Shown in pieces: positions 13,048 to 25,066 of a stretch of 64,000 nucleotides of DNA. The stretch's first letter is position 1. Every line of letters begins with the position of its first letter. Position numbers and translations under genes: made by a program. Under the pieces are notes generated by a model. The model worked only from the letters and a program-made list of their open reading frames with translations, was not told the DNA's origin and ran no database searches. This DNA comes from Bathymodiolus brooksi (lineage: Eukaryota; Mollusca; Bivalvia; Mytilida; Modiolidae): positions 98,795,353-98,859,352 of the forward strand of contig OY804580.1 of assembly GCA_963680875.1 (NCBI GenBank). Direction: 5' to 3'.

Positions 13048-13682
13048 ACTAGAGACTCAGTGGGCTGAGCCTGTGTCGCTCACCATTCATTCTGCTTTGA
13101 GGAATCTTAATACAGAACCTCCCATAGGTGTTTCCCACCAAGTTTTGGTCATTTGGCTAAACAGTTACAAAGAAGAAGATATTTAGAAATCGACCAATCA
13201 GAAACAAGAATGGCCTGTGGTGGCCATGTTTATTGACGGATCGGAACTAAATGAGCATTCTTTATAGATGACCTTCCAAGGATGCTTCCTACCAAGTTTC
13301 GATTCATTTGGCCAAGCAGTTTCAGAGGAGATGATTTTTTAGAAATCAACCAATCAGAAACAAGAATTGCCTGTGGCAGCCATGTTTGTTAACGGATTGG
13401 AACTAATCTTTATAGAGGTCCTTTCACAGATGCTTCCTATCAAATTTTGATTTATTTGGCCAAGTGGTTAGAGGAGAAGATTTTTTAGAAATCAACCAAT
13501 CAGAAACAAGAATTGTCTGTGGTGGCTATCTTTATAGAGGACTTTCCATAGATGCTTCCTACCAAGTTTCACTTCATTTGGCTGAGGGGTTTCAGAGGAG
13601 AAGATTAAAATATGAAAAGTTAACGGACGACAGACGACGGATGCCAAAAGCTCACATTGCCTTTGGCAAGGTGAGCTAAAAA
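13048..13682 (+). mobile_element. hairpin-bounded element, copy 2 (short, 0.6 kb)
   Basis: It starts ACTAGAGACTCAGTGGGCTG and ends with hairpin arms AGCTCACATTGCC / GGCAAGGTGAGCT, loop TTT, then AAAAA. Internal units of about 150 bp carry ACCAATCAGAAACAAGAAT and TTCAGAGGAGAAGATT. This is the second subfamily, shared with 43784 and 57830. The 5' hairpin here has one mismatch (GACTC against GAGCC). Confidence 0.88.
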
Positions 13683-15586
13683 TGGCGTAATGGTGAGACT
13701 GTTCTGAATGACTGATTTATCATTTGAAACATATTATATTATCTTAGTTCTTGTGTTTTAATTTGTTAGTAAAAAAACAAAACATCTTTCAATATATATT
13801 ATTTTACATATTTTTCATCCGATAATTGGTGACAACCAATCAACCGATAATTGGCAACCGATCAATAATATGAAATTAATTGTAACTTCAATTGATCATA
13901 TTTCAGATAAATGTCATATTTAAGGTCAAGTACTCTATTTTTGGATTTATTTTCCTCGGGGTGGGGAAATGCTTTTTGGGTAGCCAGGATAGAGACATTG
14001 CAAATGTTATCTCCCTCTGTGAAAATAGAATTTTAAGATTCAGGATGGTTGAAAAGTATATTCTAGGAGCACATGATAATGTTCTTTTCCAATTTAAGGA
14101 ATTTAAATTCAAAAACCATTTTCATCGTCCCTCTATCTTACAGTATATCCAAAAGTCTGACTACCAATCAAAAGAGTCGACCGTTAACATTGCAATACAT
14201 GTAACACAAATCAACAGGGATGGTTCAAATTTTGATCTTTTTTTTTTCTTTTTCTTTTTTTTTTAAATCAAACTATAAAAAATTGTATTAATTAACATAA
14301 CTATATTTAAAAAAATATTTTGGTTGTTTGCTTGATATTTGGTCTTCATCTAATTAAACATAACTGAATTAGGAAATTGACAGGTTTCACATAACCCGAA
14401 TAATCCAGTCGTTATATAACGCTTTGCTATACTAATCGCCTGAACGACTTTCTCGATATAATGCGTCAATCGGAAGCTTCAAATTAGCAAGGCATTCTGG
14501 GTATAAACTGCGCGTGGTGACTTTTGGCACTAAAAAAAGGAGGAGCTTAGGAAATGTTTGTAAACATAGGTCAATGGAGCATTCAGGTGTCAAATGTTTT
14601 CATTGTACCCACGTGTTTGACCTTACTAATCTAAAAGGTGAAAAGAGAAGAAATGTTGAAAAACCAAATAATGAATTAAACATCGTTAATCGATCTCCAT
14701 TTCTTGTTGTTTGTAAACATTACCGAAAATTGAAAGAACCGCCTTAAATTGCGCATACTCGGCAAATAATCATCACTGATTGGCTCTCTCTTTCAGAGAG
14801 CAGATGACGCATTTTTATCACAAGGAGAGTTCAAGCCCTCATCCAGCGAGTGCCGATAGAGGGCGCAGTATTATTCGAGTTAGGTTTCACATTGACTGCC
14901 TAAAACTCTTAAATCAAATATGTATTGAAGAGATTTACCCTTCCTTGCCATTAATGCTATTCAATAAATGCACCCCACCCCATCCCCCTCAAAGAAATGT
15001 GTTTGTTTATTTAAATATAGCATAGTAATTGGAAAATATGAAACAGTTATTTTTTGGGGTGCAATTTTCTAATAATACGGCATAATGCAAGTTCAATTGT
15101 AAAAATAAGAGAGATAGAAACACAATTCTCCTAAACCATTATGAATAACATCTAAGAACCAAATCTTAATACAAAACAAAAATTACTTGTCACACTACAT
15201 GTTACAAGTTATCCATTTGCACTCCCTGTTGTTTACGAATAAAAAAAAGAACCTAACTGAACTATTAAATATAATAAACATACATAAAAAAATTTATTTC
15301 AAACATCTGTGAGAGATCCCTTGAAAATTAACAATAGATATAGTTGTAGAGTAGATTTAATTTTGAGGAAAATGATGATAATAAACAGGAATACAACGCT
15401 ATAATGATTAATCTTAATAATAACAATAATACTTCTATTGTATACTGGGACCTTATCTATACATATGGAAAATCAAGGGAGGTAACTTTATTTTAAACTG
15501 TATGGAAAATCAAGGGAGGTAACTTTTGAGTAAAAATGATTGGTGAATTACTAGATATTGGTACAACGGATCATGGTTATTCATGT
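13683..15586. other. unassigned stretch, partly less AT-rich
   Basis: ORFs of 124, 77 and 81 codons occur (13892, 14514, 14780, plus strand), with no recognisable domain. The 14470-14880 part is less AT-rich than its surroundings and has no repeat I recognise, so it is the likeliest place in the 3' flank for a conserved or regulatory block. Confidence 0.3.
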
Positions 15587-15775
15587 TAAAATGTTAAATG
15601 CCACTTTCAATAATATGTCGGTCGTATTGTGGCAGTCATTTTTATTATTGGTTGAGGAAACTGGAGAAAAACACAGAACTTTTCAAAGTTACTAACAAAG
15701 TTTAACCCATAAGGTCTTGTATTTATAGTTAAACTGGTCATGAGTAGGATTCTAACTCAAACTAGATTGTAATCA
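15587..15775 (-). mobile_element. diverged SINE-A copy
   Basis: GTTAAATGCCACTTTCAATA, then TTGAGGAAACTGGAGAAAAA and a B-box remnant AGGATTCTAACTCA. Confidence 0.7.
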
Positions 15776-16921
15776 ATTATTAAAGAATTTTTATTACCGA
15801 TAAATTACACTGTGGTTGCATATGACATTGGAAGAATAAACAGCATACTAAGACATCTATATTGCTTGAAAACATTTTATTATGGGAATTACAAAACATA
15901 TATCTACAAGATTGATTGACTGAGTTTTGTTTGACATCAAGTGAGCAGTTTTTAATTCTATATACATCCCGTAGATCAAAATGGTGGCACTTCGATGGGC
16001 TGAAGGGTGGAATTTGTCATCGCCACGGGAAAAAAAACTGAGGGTATGATAGATAGGGTCCGAAAAATCTTGTCTTACACCAAACCACCCACCATACCTA
16101 CCTGAAGGATTTCAGATGATTTTTTTTTTAGCACATAATGGATTTCTAAATTCTTGTCAGTTTTCAGTTTTTCCCGTAATTCAAATATTATTCATCTACG
16201 CAAATGATTTTTTTTGGTCAAAAGATTAAATTACTTGTTGTTTTATTGCTAAAAATATCATTTTCACTTTCAAGCAATTGTCAATAAAATATAAGATTTA
16301 AATAAAATAATATCAAATATTGCCCCTACGTAAATTTGTATTGTCTTCCCTTTGAGTACAAGTAACACTAGCCGATAGTTTAAGAGATTATTTATTTATT
16401 TATAAGTCTTAAGTTCGTTCAGCAAGTCTACCCTTTTAGCAAATCAATACAAAATATGTTATCCTGTTTAACGGACAAACTTGCAGGAAAATATTATATT
16501 TTGAGGGTGTTCTGATGTGTGGAAACAATGGGGTAAGGGGGGGGGGATGACATGGGAATTTGTGTGAGTTCAGTTTAATATATTGTTTCTTGCTTTCAAA
16601 TTTGTCAGAAATGACTGTTTTTAACATTCAAAGATGTAATAATACAATTCTATATTAACTCCCTTTTTCGTGGACTTTTTTGCATTTTGCTTTCTTTCTG
16701 CCAATTAACACTGGTAGTGAAGATATAGCATATAAATGGCTGAAAGTGATGATAAAACACCAATATAAACAATTTAATAGATAAAACAAAAATATGCAAA
16801 ATAAAATATCTATATTTGTTTTTCATTTAGGATGAGCTTTGTTTCTGAAAAAATATACATAAAAAAACTTCTGTCACATGTACGATATGTGATGTTAGAT
16901 CTTTAAAAGTTAATTGTTAAA
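15776..16921. other. AT-rich stretch without gene
   Basis: Contains a G9 tract near 16541. No coding or repeat structure was recognised. Confidence 0.4.
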
Positions 16922-17622
16922 TTATGGTCATGTTATTTATGGACCAATAATAACTTTAAATTATGGTCATGTGATTTGTGTACCAATGATATTATTTTGA
17001 GGAATTTTAAATTATGTTCAAGTCATTTGTGGACCAATGGTATTTTTTTGAGGAATTTTAAATTATGTTCAAGTAATTTGTGGACCAATGATATTTTTTT
17101 GAGGAATTTTAAATTATGTTCAAGTCATTTGTGGACCAATGGTATTTTTTTGAGGAATTTTAAATTATGTTCAAGTAATTTGTGGACCAATGGTATTTTT
17201 TTGAGGAATTTTAAATTATGTTCAAGTAATTTGTGGACCAATGATATTTTTTTGAGGAATTTTAAATTATGTTCAAGTAATTTGTGGACCAATGATATTT
17301 TTTTGAGGAATTTTAAATTATGTTCAAGTCATTTGTGGACCAATGGTATTTTTTTGAGGAATTTTAAATTATGTTCAAGTAATTTGCAGACCAATGAAAT
17401 TTTTTTGAGGAATTTTAAATTATGTTCAAGTCATTTGTGGACCAATGGTATTTTTTTGAGGAATTTTAAATTATGTTCAAGTAATTTGCGGACCAATGAT
17501 ATTTTTTTGAGGAATTTTAAATTATGTTCAAGTAATTTGTGGACCAATGATATTATTTTGAGGAATTTTAAATTATGTTCAAAAAATTTGTGGACCAATG
17601 ATATGTTTTTAAGGTATCAGTA
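16922..17622. repeat. 51-bp minisatellite, about 13 copies
   Basis: The unit contains GAGGAATTTTAAATTATGTT and CATTTGTGGACCAATGGTAT. The period of 51 keeps a plus-strand frame open for 218 codons with a 17-residue repeat (LRNFKLCSSHLWTNGIF). The first two units are divergent, and the rest differ at a few positions (AGTCATT/AGTAATT, ATGGTA/ATGATA). I regard it as a minisatellite, with coding possible but unsupported. Confidence 0.93.
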
Positions 17623-17654
17623 CAATGATTGATGCTGTTCAATAACAGGTACAC

Positions 17655-17860
17655 ATTTTTGTGCCGTTTAAAAAAAAAATTAATATGTTATAAGATAACA
17701 GTATTTAATTATATTTGCAGACATCAATCACCGATTTTATGGTCACAAATGTCTATATTTTTGTGCTGTTTTAAAAATAAATTAATATGCTACAAGATAA
17801 CAGTACTGAATTATATTTGCAGACATCAATCACTGATTTTATGGTCACATATGTTTGTAT
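17655..17860. repeat. two-copy 102-bp tandem duplication
   Basis: TTTTTGTGCYGTTT, AGATAACAGTA, ATTATATTTGCAGACATCAA and TTTTATGGTCACA recur about 102 bp apart, immediately after the 51-bp array. Confidence 0.85.
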
Positions 17861-18336
17861 ATTGGACATATTGACACTTTCAACCACAAAAATCAACAAC
17901 TGACTTTTACACATGAAACACAGTACCGTTACCTCCTAACTATACTTTCCTTATTGTAACAGGGTGTGAAAATAAATATAAATCGTGTATTTTTCAAAAA
18001 AAATAATAATTGAAACATATTTTTCACTCTTCACTTCCTAAAATAACATAACAAGTCCAGTACACATTAAAAAATTATTTTCTAGAAAATGACAAAATAT
18101 TCATGACTGTTAATTAATTGTTAGTACATGTGCTGAGACAAAAACATCATGCCACAAGCATACATAAAGCACTATATCCTGTCGAGGTCAATAATTATTG
18201 CACTTTGCCCTTAATTATGCAGATAAAACACAGATATTATTGGCTGAGAATACTGAAAAAAAATATGATGTAATTATCTGGTACACATCCAGATTTTTTT
18301 GTCTACATACCAAGTTTTCTTGCTCTAAAACAAAAA

Positions 18337-18588
18337 CAAAAATGACTTGGACCATGACCCAAAACAAAAATGACTTGGACCATGACCCAAAACAAAAATG
18401 ACTTGGACCATGACCCAAAACAAAAATGACTTGGACCATGACCCAAAACAAAAATGACTTGGACCATGACCCAAAACAAAAATGACTTGGACCATGACCC
18501 AAAACAAAAATGACTTGGACCATGACCCAAAACAAAAATGACTTGGACCATGACCCAAAACAAAAATGACTTGGACCATGACCCAAAA
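18337..18588. repeat. 28-bp minisatellite, nine near-perfect copies
   Basis: The unit contains CAAAAATGACTTGGACCATG and repeats at 28-bp spacing from 18337 with almost no variation. Because 28 is not divisible by 3, all three minus-strand frames are open across it, giving three overlapping repetitive ORFs. These are artefacts of the repeat, and I do not call them genes. Confidence 0.96.
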
Positions 18589-19249
18589 TAACATATGTTG
18601 GACCAAGGACCATTACATAAACCAGTTGACTTAGTATTATTCATTGTGACCCTTCAAGCAAGAAATACCACCGCGATAAAGCATGGATTTTCTTTGACAA
18701 GCTTTCTTACAGCGTAAACATGGACAAATTTTGCAGTCTAAATTTACATATAGATAATACAATTATAATTATTCAACGCCGGTGTGCAAAATAAAAAACA
18801 ACAACTGTATAATGCTTTTCATACTTGCCGTAATCAATGAAAAACAAAAACCTAGGTTAGCACAAAAATTATTGCCATGTCTTATGCTGTATATGGATAA
18901 TTTTAATCTTTCGCTTACCATGAAAGGCAGAAAAAAACTTGTTTAAACAGCCTCACAAACTTGATATGCATATATGCCATATTTCTTTCAAATTTACATA
19001 TAATTAAAATTTCAAATCTCAATAATATGATCTTCAATTGTGTAAAATTTGTAACATGCAAAAATTACCCATAATGCATTTGTTAACCTTGAAAATTTGA
19101 AATCTTTGTGGCAATATTAATAAAAATAACCCTATATGTCTAGAAATTTACTTTATATGAGTAATTTAGTTAAAATCTATTTATTCGTTAGCTTGCACAA
19201 AAACAAAAAAACCATAATTACATGTATGGTAACTATGCAAGTTATAAGG

Positions 19250-20680
19250 TATCAACGAGTAAATTTATACTCTTAACTACAAGGAGTCAAATTTATACCC
19301 GTATCACTACAAGGAGTAAAATTTACAATCTAATTGTTACAAGGAGTAAAATTTATACTCTCATTGTTACAAGGAGTAAAATTTATACTCTCATAGTTAC
19401 AAAGAGTAAAATTTATACTCTCATTGTTACAAGGAGTAAAATTTACTCTCTCATAGTTACAAAGAGTAACATTTATACTCTCATAGTTACAAGGAGTAAA
19501 ATTTATACTCTCATAGTTACAAAGAGTAAAATTTATACTCTCATAGTTACAAGGAGTAAAATTTATACTCTCATAGTTACAAAGAGTAAAATTTATACTC
19601 TCATAGTTACAAAGAGTAAAATTTATACTCTCATAGTTACAAAGAGTAAAATTTATACTCTCATAGTTACAAAGAGTAAAATTTATACTCTCATAGTTAC
19701 AAAGAGTAAAATTTATACTCTCATAGTTACAAAGAGTAAAATTTATACTCTCATAGTTACAAAGAGTAAAATTTATACTCTCATAGTTACAAAGAGTAAA
19801 ATTTATACTCTCATAGTTACAAAGAGTAAAATTTTACTCTCATAGTTACAAAGAGTAAAATTTATACTCTCATAGTTACAAAGAGTAAAATTTATACTCT
19901 CATAGTTACAAAGAGTAAAATTTATACTCTCATAGTTACAAAGAGTAAAATTTATACTCTCATAGTTACAAAGAGTAAAATTTATACTCTCATAGTTACA
20001 AAGAGTAAAATTTATACTCTCATAGTTACAAAGAGTAAAATTTATACTCTCATAGTTACAAAGAGTAAAATTTATACTCTCATAGTTACAAAGAGTAAAA
20101 TTTATACTCTCATAGTTACAAAGAGTAAAATTTATACTCTCATAGTTACAAAGAGTAAAATTTTACTCTCATAGTTACAAAGAGTAACATTTATACTCTC
20201 ATAGTTACAAAGAGCAAAATTTATACTCTCATAGTTACAAAGAGTAAAATTTATACTCTCATAGTTACAAGGAGTAAAATTTATACTCTCATAGTTACAA
20301 AGAGTAACATTTATACTCTCATAGTTACAAAGAGTAAAATTTATACTCTCATAGTTACAAGGAGTAAAATTTATACTCTCATAGTTACAAGGAGTAACAT
20401 TTATACTCTCATAGTTACAAAGAGTAAAATTTATACTCTCATAGTTACAAGGAGTAACATTTATACTCTCATAGTTACAAAGAGTAACATTTATACTCTC
20501 ATAGTTACAAGGAGTAACATTTATACTCTCATAGTTACAAAGAGTAAAATTTATACTCTCATAGTTACAAGGAGTAAAATTTATACTCTCATAGTTACAA
20601 GGAGTAACATTTATACTCTCATAGTTACAAAGAGTAACATTTATACTCTCATAGTTACAAGGAGTAAAATTTAGGCTCTT
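19250..20680. repeat. 30-bp minisatellite, about 48 copies
   Basis: The unit contains TACAAAGAGTAAAATTTATA followed by CTCTCATAGT. Each unit holds an imperfect dyad, GAGTA-AAATTTA-TACTC. The central part (about 19580-20160) is nearly invariant, while both flanks carry AAGGAG/AAAGAG, TAAAAT/TAACAT and CATTG/CATAG variants, the pattern expected of recent amplification from the middle. Two units lack one A (near 19830 and 20160), 329 bp apart. A multiple-of-3 period keeps one frame open on each strand (207 and 213 codons); no start context or composition supports coding. Confidence 0.96.
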
Positions 20681-22072
20681 ATCAATCAGTAACAAAATAA
20701 TAATCACAAAAAATCTGAAATACAAAATACTTAAAAGACAGAATAAATATGAAGCAAAGGTATTATATATCAATAAAAACTAACAATTTGAGTTATTTAG
20801 GTTTGAGTTAGGACTTAAACACAATGTTTTTTACTGTATTCGTTTGATTCTGGAAATATATAGTCATGTTTTAAATTTATCGCCAAAAAAAACCACAGAA
20901 AAGAAAACTATTGATTTCTTAATGATACTGAAGTGTAAAATATGACTTCTACAGTTAACATGTTCTACTCCATTGAAGTGTAGGCACAAGAATCAGATTG
21001 TCACGAATTATCTATATTTTGTTTTATTCTCTCCATAAAGTTAAATTTCCAGCATTTTTCTACGGATAAATAACAAAAAATACTTCCACAGATAGAGAAC
21101 CATTTGTTCGTCATCTGGTATTGAATTTAAAAATTACAAGATTTTTGTTAAATCAATTTCAACCTTTAAAAGAGGTTTAAAACTGAGTCTGATGTAAAAG
21201 GTTCTATTTTTTTTAAATTGGCAAGTTCTTCACATTTCAAATTTTGCATATTGAAAAGTGAAACTATGTAATGGTAAGAACATTACTTATTATTATTCTT
21301 TAAATAACAAGCCTGTTCATTTAAATCAAAGGAAATGTTTTGTTTTTCTTACATAGATTCGCTCGAACAAGAATGATTTCAAAAACATACTTTTACATGT
21401 TCATGAAACCAATCTAAATTTCTATACTGTCTATAGAAGGTAAACCCTATTACAAAACTTGCTTGAAAAGCACAACTTATTTTCACATTCAACTATAAAA
21501 GAAAAGAAAAATCAATAATACAAAAAAAATATTAAATAAATATGATGATCATCAGACTGCGTATTGACCTAAACTTTGTGAGTTACATCGAGGTAGCGAA
21601 CACACATAGCTAACATGAGGAAAGTGCTATTACTTTGCTTAGAGAAAACAAAAAACAGATCACAGTCATAAATAAAAATCTTCTTTTCCATAAAACAAAT
21701 CTCTTCCTGACTTTCTAACACTATATAATCAACCTCCACATTGAGACAACAACTTTGGTGTATTACAAGTAACCTGTGATGTCATCTACACTATAATCCA
21801 CATCAACTGAATGTTTGTAAATTCCATCCGTGTCTTTTTAACGCTTTACTTACAGGCTGTTCATTAAAGGTTAAAATTAGAATCCTTGGCACCATGAGAT
21901 CTACTTGAAGAAACATTACACGATAGATGATGACGTGTGCACGCCATTTCTCATGTAGAATCAGTTGCATGTGAGAAGTGGAGAATGCCTCTAAAACTCT
22001 CTCATTATAAACTCTTATCCAAATAATAAACACATTCTTCCTCTAGAATAAACAACTAAAGATAACACAGAT
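20681..22072 (-). other. GRK2: probable GRK2 3' UTR / downstream flank
   Basis: This is 1.4 kb of AT-rich sequence directly after the stop codon. There is no ORF of interest and no repeat that I recognise. Several AATAAA hexamers occur on the minus strand (for example near 21019), so the polyadenylation site cannot be chosen by inspection. That it is transcribed as 3' UTR is inferred from position. Confidence 0.5.
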
Positions 22073-22249
22073 CTAGCTCCCATTACTGTTGCGATGTTCC
22101 AAAGGAGGTTTAAAATTTTCGGTGCTAGGACTGTTTGTTAAAGCACCGTAAATCTTGAAACCTTTACTGGTCATGTTTGACATAATTTGCAGAGAGGTTT
22201 TATGTCCATTAATGATTTCATCCTTCCACTGAGTGATTAGCACCTTGTC
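22073..22249 (-). CDS. GRK2: GRK2 terminal exon: PH C-helix and C-terminus with stop
   Basis: The coding part is 177 nt, 58 residues plus TAG. It starts DKVLITQWKDEIINGHKTSL, then QIMSNMTSKGFKIYGALTNS and PSTENFKPPLEHRNSNGS. The invariant PH Trp is in TQWKDEI, equivalent to VQWKKEL in GRK2. In the family the C-helix and its extension bind G-beta-gamma. The basic extension seen in mammals (the KMKNK cluster) is not retained here; TSKGFKIYG takes its place. The acceptor is TTGTATTTTAG. The 3' UTR begins at 22072. Confidence 0.92.
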   Translation of the reverse strand, partial: DKVLITQWKDEIINGHKTSLQIMSNMTSKGFKIYGALTNSPSTENFKPPLEHRNSNGS

Positions 22250-22708
22250 CTAAAATACAAAAAAAATAGCAGATATAAATTTAAGAAAACATGAAGGAAT
22301 ATTTTCCAAGATTTTTTTCATTTTTACATACCATATTTGGCTAAGTATAATACACACATTTTATCCTGTTGAACGATTTTGTAGAGGTGTATGCATAAGA
22401 AAACCTGAAGCAATATAACAAAGCTTTTTCATTACAGCATATTCTCGGAATAGAAATTTCAGAATCATCTATCTACCTTTCTGGTTCAGTCAGTATGTTG
22501 CTCGATTTTTAGTTTTATGTGTATGTTTTGTAGATCGTTGTTTGTCCTTTTGTCCATTGTGTTGTCTGTCCTTCTCCGATTTATGGCTTCTGATTATCCC
22601 TTTGGTATCTTCAAACTTTTTTTTGCAAAATTACAAATTTGACAGAAAAAACCCATCCCATCATTTGCTATTCTATATTCGTGATCTCTTGACCTGAGCT
22701 ATACTTAC

Positions 22709-22825
22709 TGGTGATGTTATAATTAATTTCGTGTCAGTTTTCAGAACTATCACAATACAGTTTTCTGTCTTGTTAAACTTTTGGAAATCAGAATAAATTT
22801 CTTTAATATCTAACATCGACACAAG
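22709..22825 (-). CDS. GRK2: GRK2 exon: PH domain, strands 4-7
   Basis: The exon is 117 nt (39 codons), phase 0 at both ends. It encodes LVSMLDIKEIYSDFQKFNKT and ENCIVIVLKTDTKLIITSP. It aligns with the GRK2 stretch [25 protein letters not shown]...FILQCDSD in length and hydrophobic pattern but is considerably less conserved than the kinase exons. Acceptor TTGTTTCAG and donor GTAAGTATAG are clear. The assignment rests mainly on its position between two frame-compatible exons and on the PH-like alternation of strands. Confidence 0.88.
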
Positions 22826-22846
22826 CTGAAACAATAAAAATATGAG

Positions 22847-23155
22847 AGAGTGAGTGATTGTTGTTTAATGCCAAATGAGTGCAAATCAGCTATATCATGG
22901 CAAGAGCAAATTATATTTCAAAGAGATGATGATTATGTCTGCTTGGTACTACAGTCTGTGGGTAGACATGTCACTCTACTCCGACACTTTATCCTGATTC
23001 CGAGCCAACCAGTCTTTGCTCTTACTCCTTAACGCTGCATGCTTGGCAGAGAAACAGCAAATACCAATTTTATAAGTCTATGGTTTGGCCCGACCAGGGC
23101 TCGGTCCCACGATCTACCACACTCGAGGCGAGCATGTATACCATTACACCACCGA
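22847..23155 (-). mobile_element. SINE-B copy in GRK2 intron
   Basis: GAGTGATTGTTGTTTAATGC CAAATGAG to CATTACACCACCGATGTGG, with CGAGCCAACCAGTCTTTGCT and GGGCTCGGTCCCACGATCT. It begins about 20 bp from the acceptor of the exon at 22825. Confidence 0.83.
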
Positions 23156-23436
23156 TGTGGTTCAAAAATCATATGCATTTAATATAAGATAATAAAATAT
23201 ATATTATTAGGCCTTATAAAAAACATGTTTTATTTATCAGCCATTTTATTTGAAAACAAACTATTGTAGTTTTTATTTTTTTGTATAAATCTATTCCCGG
23301 ATCTCCAGTTATATAATTTCCTATTCCATAATTTCATTCTATAAACACTGCTTCTATTCACCATAAATTTGACTGTTTTTGTTTTATTGTTTTACAAAGA
23401 TAGCACTTGGAAATGATGTTCATTCCTATAAAGGAA

Positions 23437-23583
23437 GTGGTCGTTGTGGTCATGATTGCATGGTCGTTAGATTTACAACTATCTATGCAATCATTGCCAG
23501 TCACCACTTAAGTTGTGAGTTCGAATCCTACTCATGGAAAGGTGAACTCAATACAACATTATGTGTAAAGTTTGTCAATGACT
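23437..23583 (+). mobile_element. SINE-A head fragment
   Basis: GTCGTTGTGGTCATGATTGC, GTTGTGAGTTCGAATCCTAC (B box GAGTTCGAATCC) and GTAAAGTTTGTCAATGACTT. The 3' core is missing. Confidence 0.8.
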
Positions 23584-23611
23584 TTATTTCATATACAATA
23601 CAAATCTGCTC

Positions 23612-23778
23612 ATAAGGCCATCTCTATTAAGCAATAACCTGGATTAAGATGTCACTACTGCAAGGTCTCAGTGATAACAAATAAGAGCACAGTAACCATA
23701 TGTTATGTTGGCACCTGTCTTATGAGGTCACTTTGTAATGGATCTATTAAGTGACCTTTTAATACAAGTTTGACTGTA
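23612..23778. mobile_element. MITE remnant (AGGTCACC family)
   Basis: AAGGCCATCTCTATTAAGCA on the left and CTTTTAATACAAGTTTGACT GTA on the right match the 36941 family. The middle is diverged. Confidence 0.5.
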
Positions 23779-24075
23779 TTATAAATAAATGCAACTATTC
23801 TTGATGACAAATGTATATGCCGATACACAAGACAGTTTACCGTGGAATTAGAAAAATGTTTATTTTTTTTGTGATTGGTTTATATAGTGAATAGGAGACA
23901 TTATAAGATGATGAATATACTTATATCTACTTACAACACAAAACTGAAACAAAGAAAATCAAATACAAAATAAATTTACATGTAAAAACTAAGATTGAAG
24001 CATGCCCACCACACAGTACTTTTAAGTGATAACAGTGATCTGTTACTCGTATAGTTGATGTGTCTGTATAAGATG

Positions 24076-24293
24076 AAGAAATTTCAGTTATATCGTGGCG
24101 GTCAGTTTTTTTGGTAGAGGAAACCGGAATACCCTGAGAAAACCATCGACCTTTTGCAAGTCACTGTGAAACATTATTACCTAATGTTAAACCAAGTACA
24201 GCTTGCCATGAATGGGGTTCAAATTCACAACTTTAGTGGTGATAAGCACTGATTGCACAGGTAGTCTTAAATACAATGACCACGCTGGCCCCT
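24076..24293 (-). mobile_element. SINE-A copy
   Basis: It runs from TTTCAGTTATATCGTGGCGG to CAATGACCACGCTGGCCCCT. The extreme 3' core is truncated. Confidence 0.8.
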
Positions 24294-24849
24294 AACAGTG
24301 ATCTGTTAAACTTGCATACATATTAGCTGTGTCTGTAAGACACATATGATGTTTCTGTCAGTTCTAATATAAACAAGAATTCCCTTTTTTTTTTTTATCT
24401 CAAAATACATAAAACTGGACAATATGTACATCATTTGAGAATTTGCTGTGTCTGTTTGAAAACTGTAAGAGGAAGTTATTTATGAACAGATGGAATCATT
24501 GATGGATGGATGGACCAGGGGTGTCAACTGCATTCCCGTTAATTCTTTTTTCCATCAATCAGTGATTGAATGGTTGTAAAATAAATATTCCAGCCATATT
24601 GTAGCAATATGGATTAGTGGTTGAGGATAAGCCCGAGTACAAAAAAAACCACATAGCATAAGCAGGTAAAAGCCTGGTAAACTTCTTAATTCCAATTAAA
24701 CCTTGCTCCAAGTTGATGCAAGTCTATACCTCATTGTTAATAAGCTAGTACTAGTAATATGATTTATTCTCTCAGACCAGAATGATTCGTTGCCTCAGAC
24801 AAAAACACTACTACACCTAAACTCTACATAAAGTAAATGTGCACTTTAC

Positions 24850-25004
24850 CTCAACTCCTTTACCAAAGACTATCTGTCCATCTCTATTCTTATGATAAAA
24901 TTCTAAACGGTTTGGATAAAGCTTTAAATGTTTTTTCTGCCAGGCTTGAAGAAATGGTCCTCCTAACTTCAACACTTCACCTTCCACTATACAATCTGTT
25001 GGGC
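24850..25004 (-). CDS. GRK2: GRK2 exon: PH domain, N-terminal half
   Basis: The exon is 155 nt, starting with two bases (GC) of a split Gly codon and followed by 51 codons. It encodes PTDCIVEGEVLKLGGPFLQA, WQKKHLKLYPNRLEFYHKNR and DGQIVFGKGVE. The pattern G(x)L/M-K-x-G-x-P-F-x-x-W-x-x-(K/R)-x-(F/L)-x-L-(F/Y)-PNRLE is the GRK2/3 PH signature for beta strands 1 to 3. KHLKLY replaces the family's RYFYLF, a noticeable divergence in the phosphoinositide-facing strand. The acceptor is TATTATTAG and the donor GTAAAG. Confidence 0.94.
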
Positions 25005-25066
25005 CTAATAATACAAAATATTGTCAAGATAAATAAACATATTTCCTATCACATTATATATTTTAA

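Noticed and set aside
13892..14266. 124-codon ORF with hydrophobic start
   Set aside because: AT-rich, ends in a poly-T/Phe run, no domain and no splice or repeat context; probably chance.
18215..18644. Three overlapping minus-strand ORFs of 93-132 codons
   Set aside because: They are the three frames of a 28-bp tandem repeat; a period not divisible by 3 makes all frames read the same words. No start context or non-repeat sequence of note.
19222..20773. ORFs of 207 (plus) and 213 (minus) codons
   Set aside because: Both are products of the 30-bp array, one open frame per strand; single-base unit losses break them.
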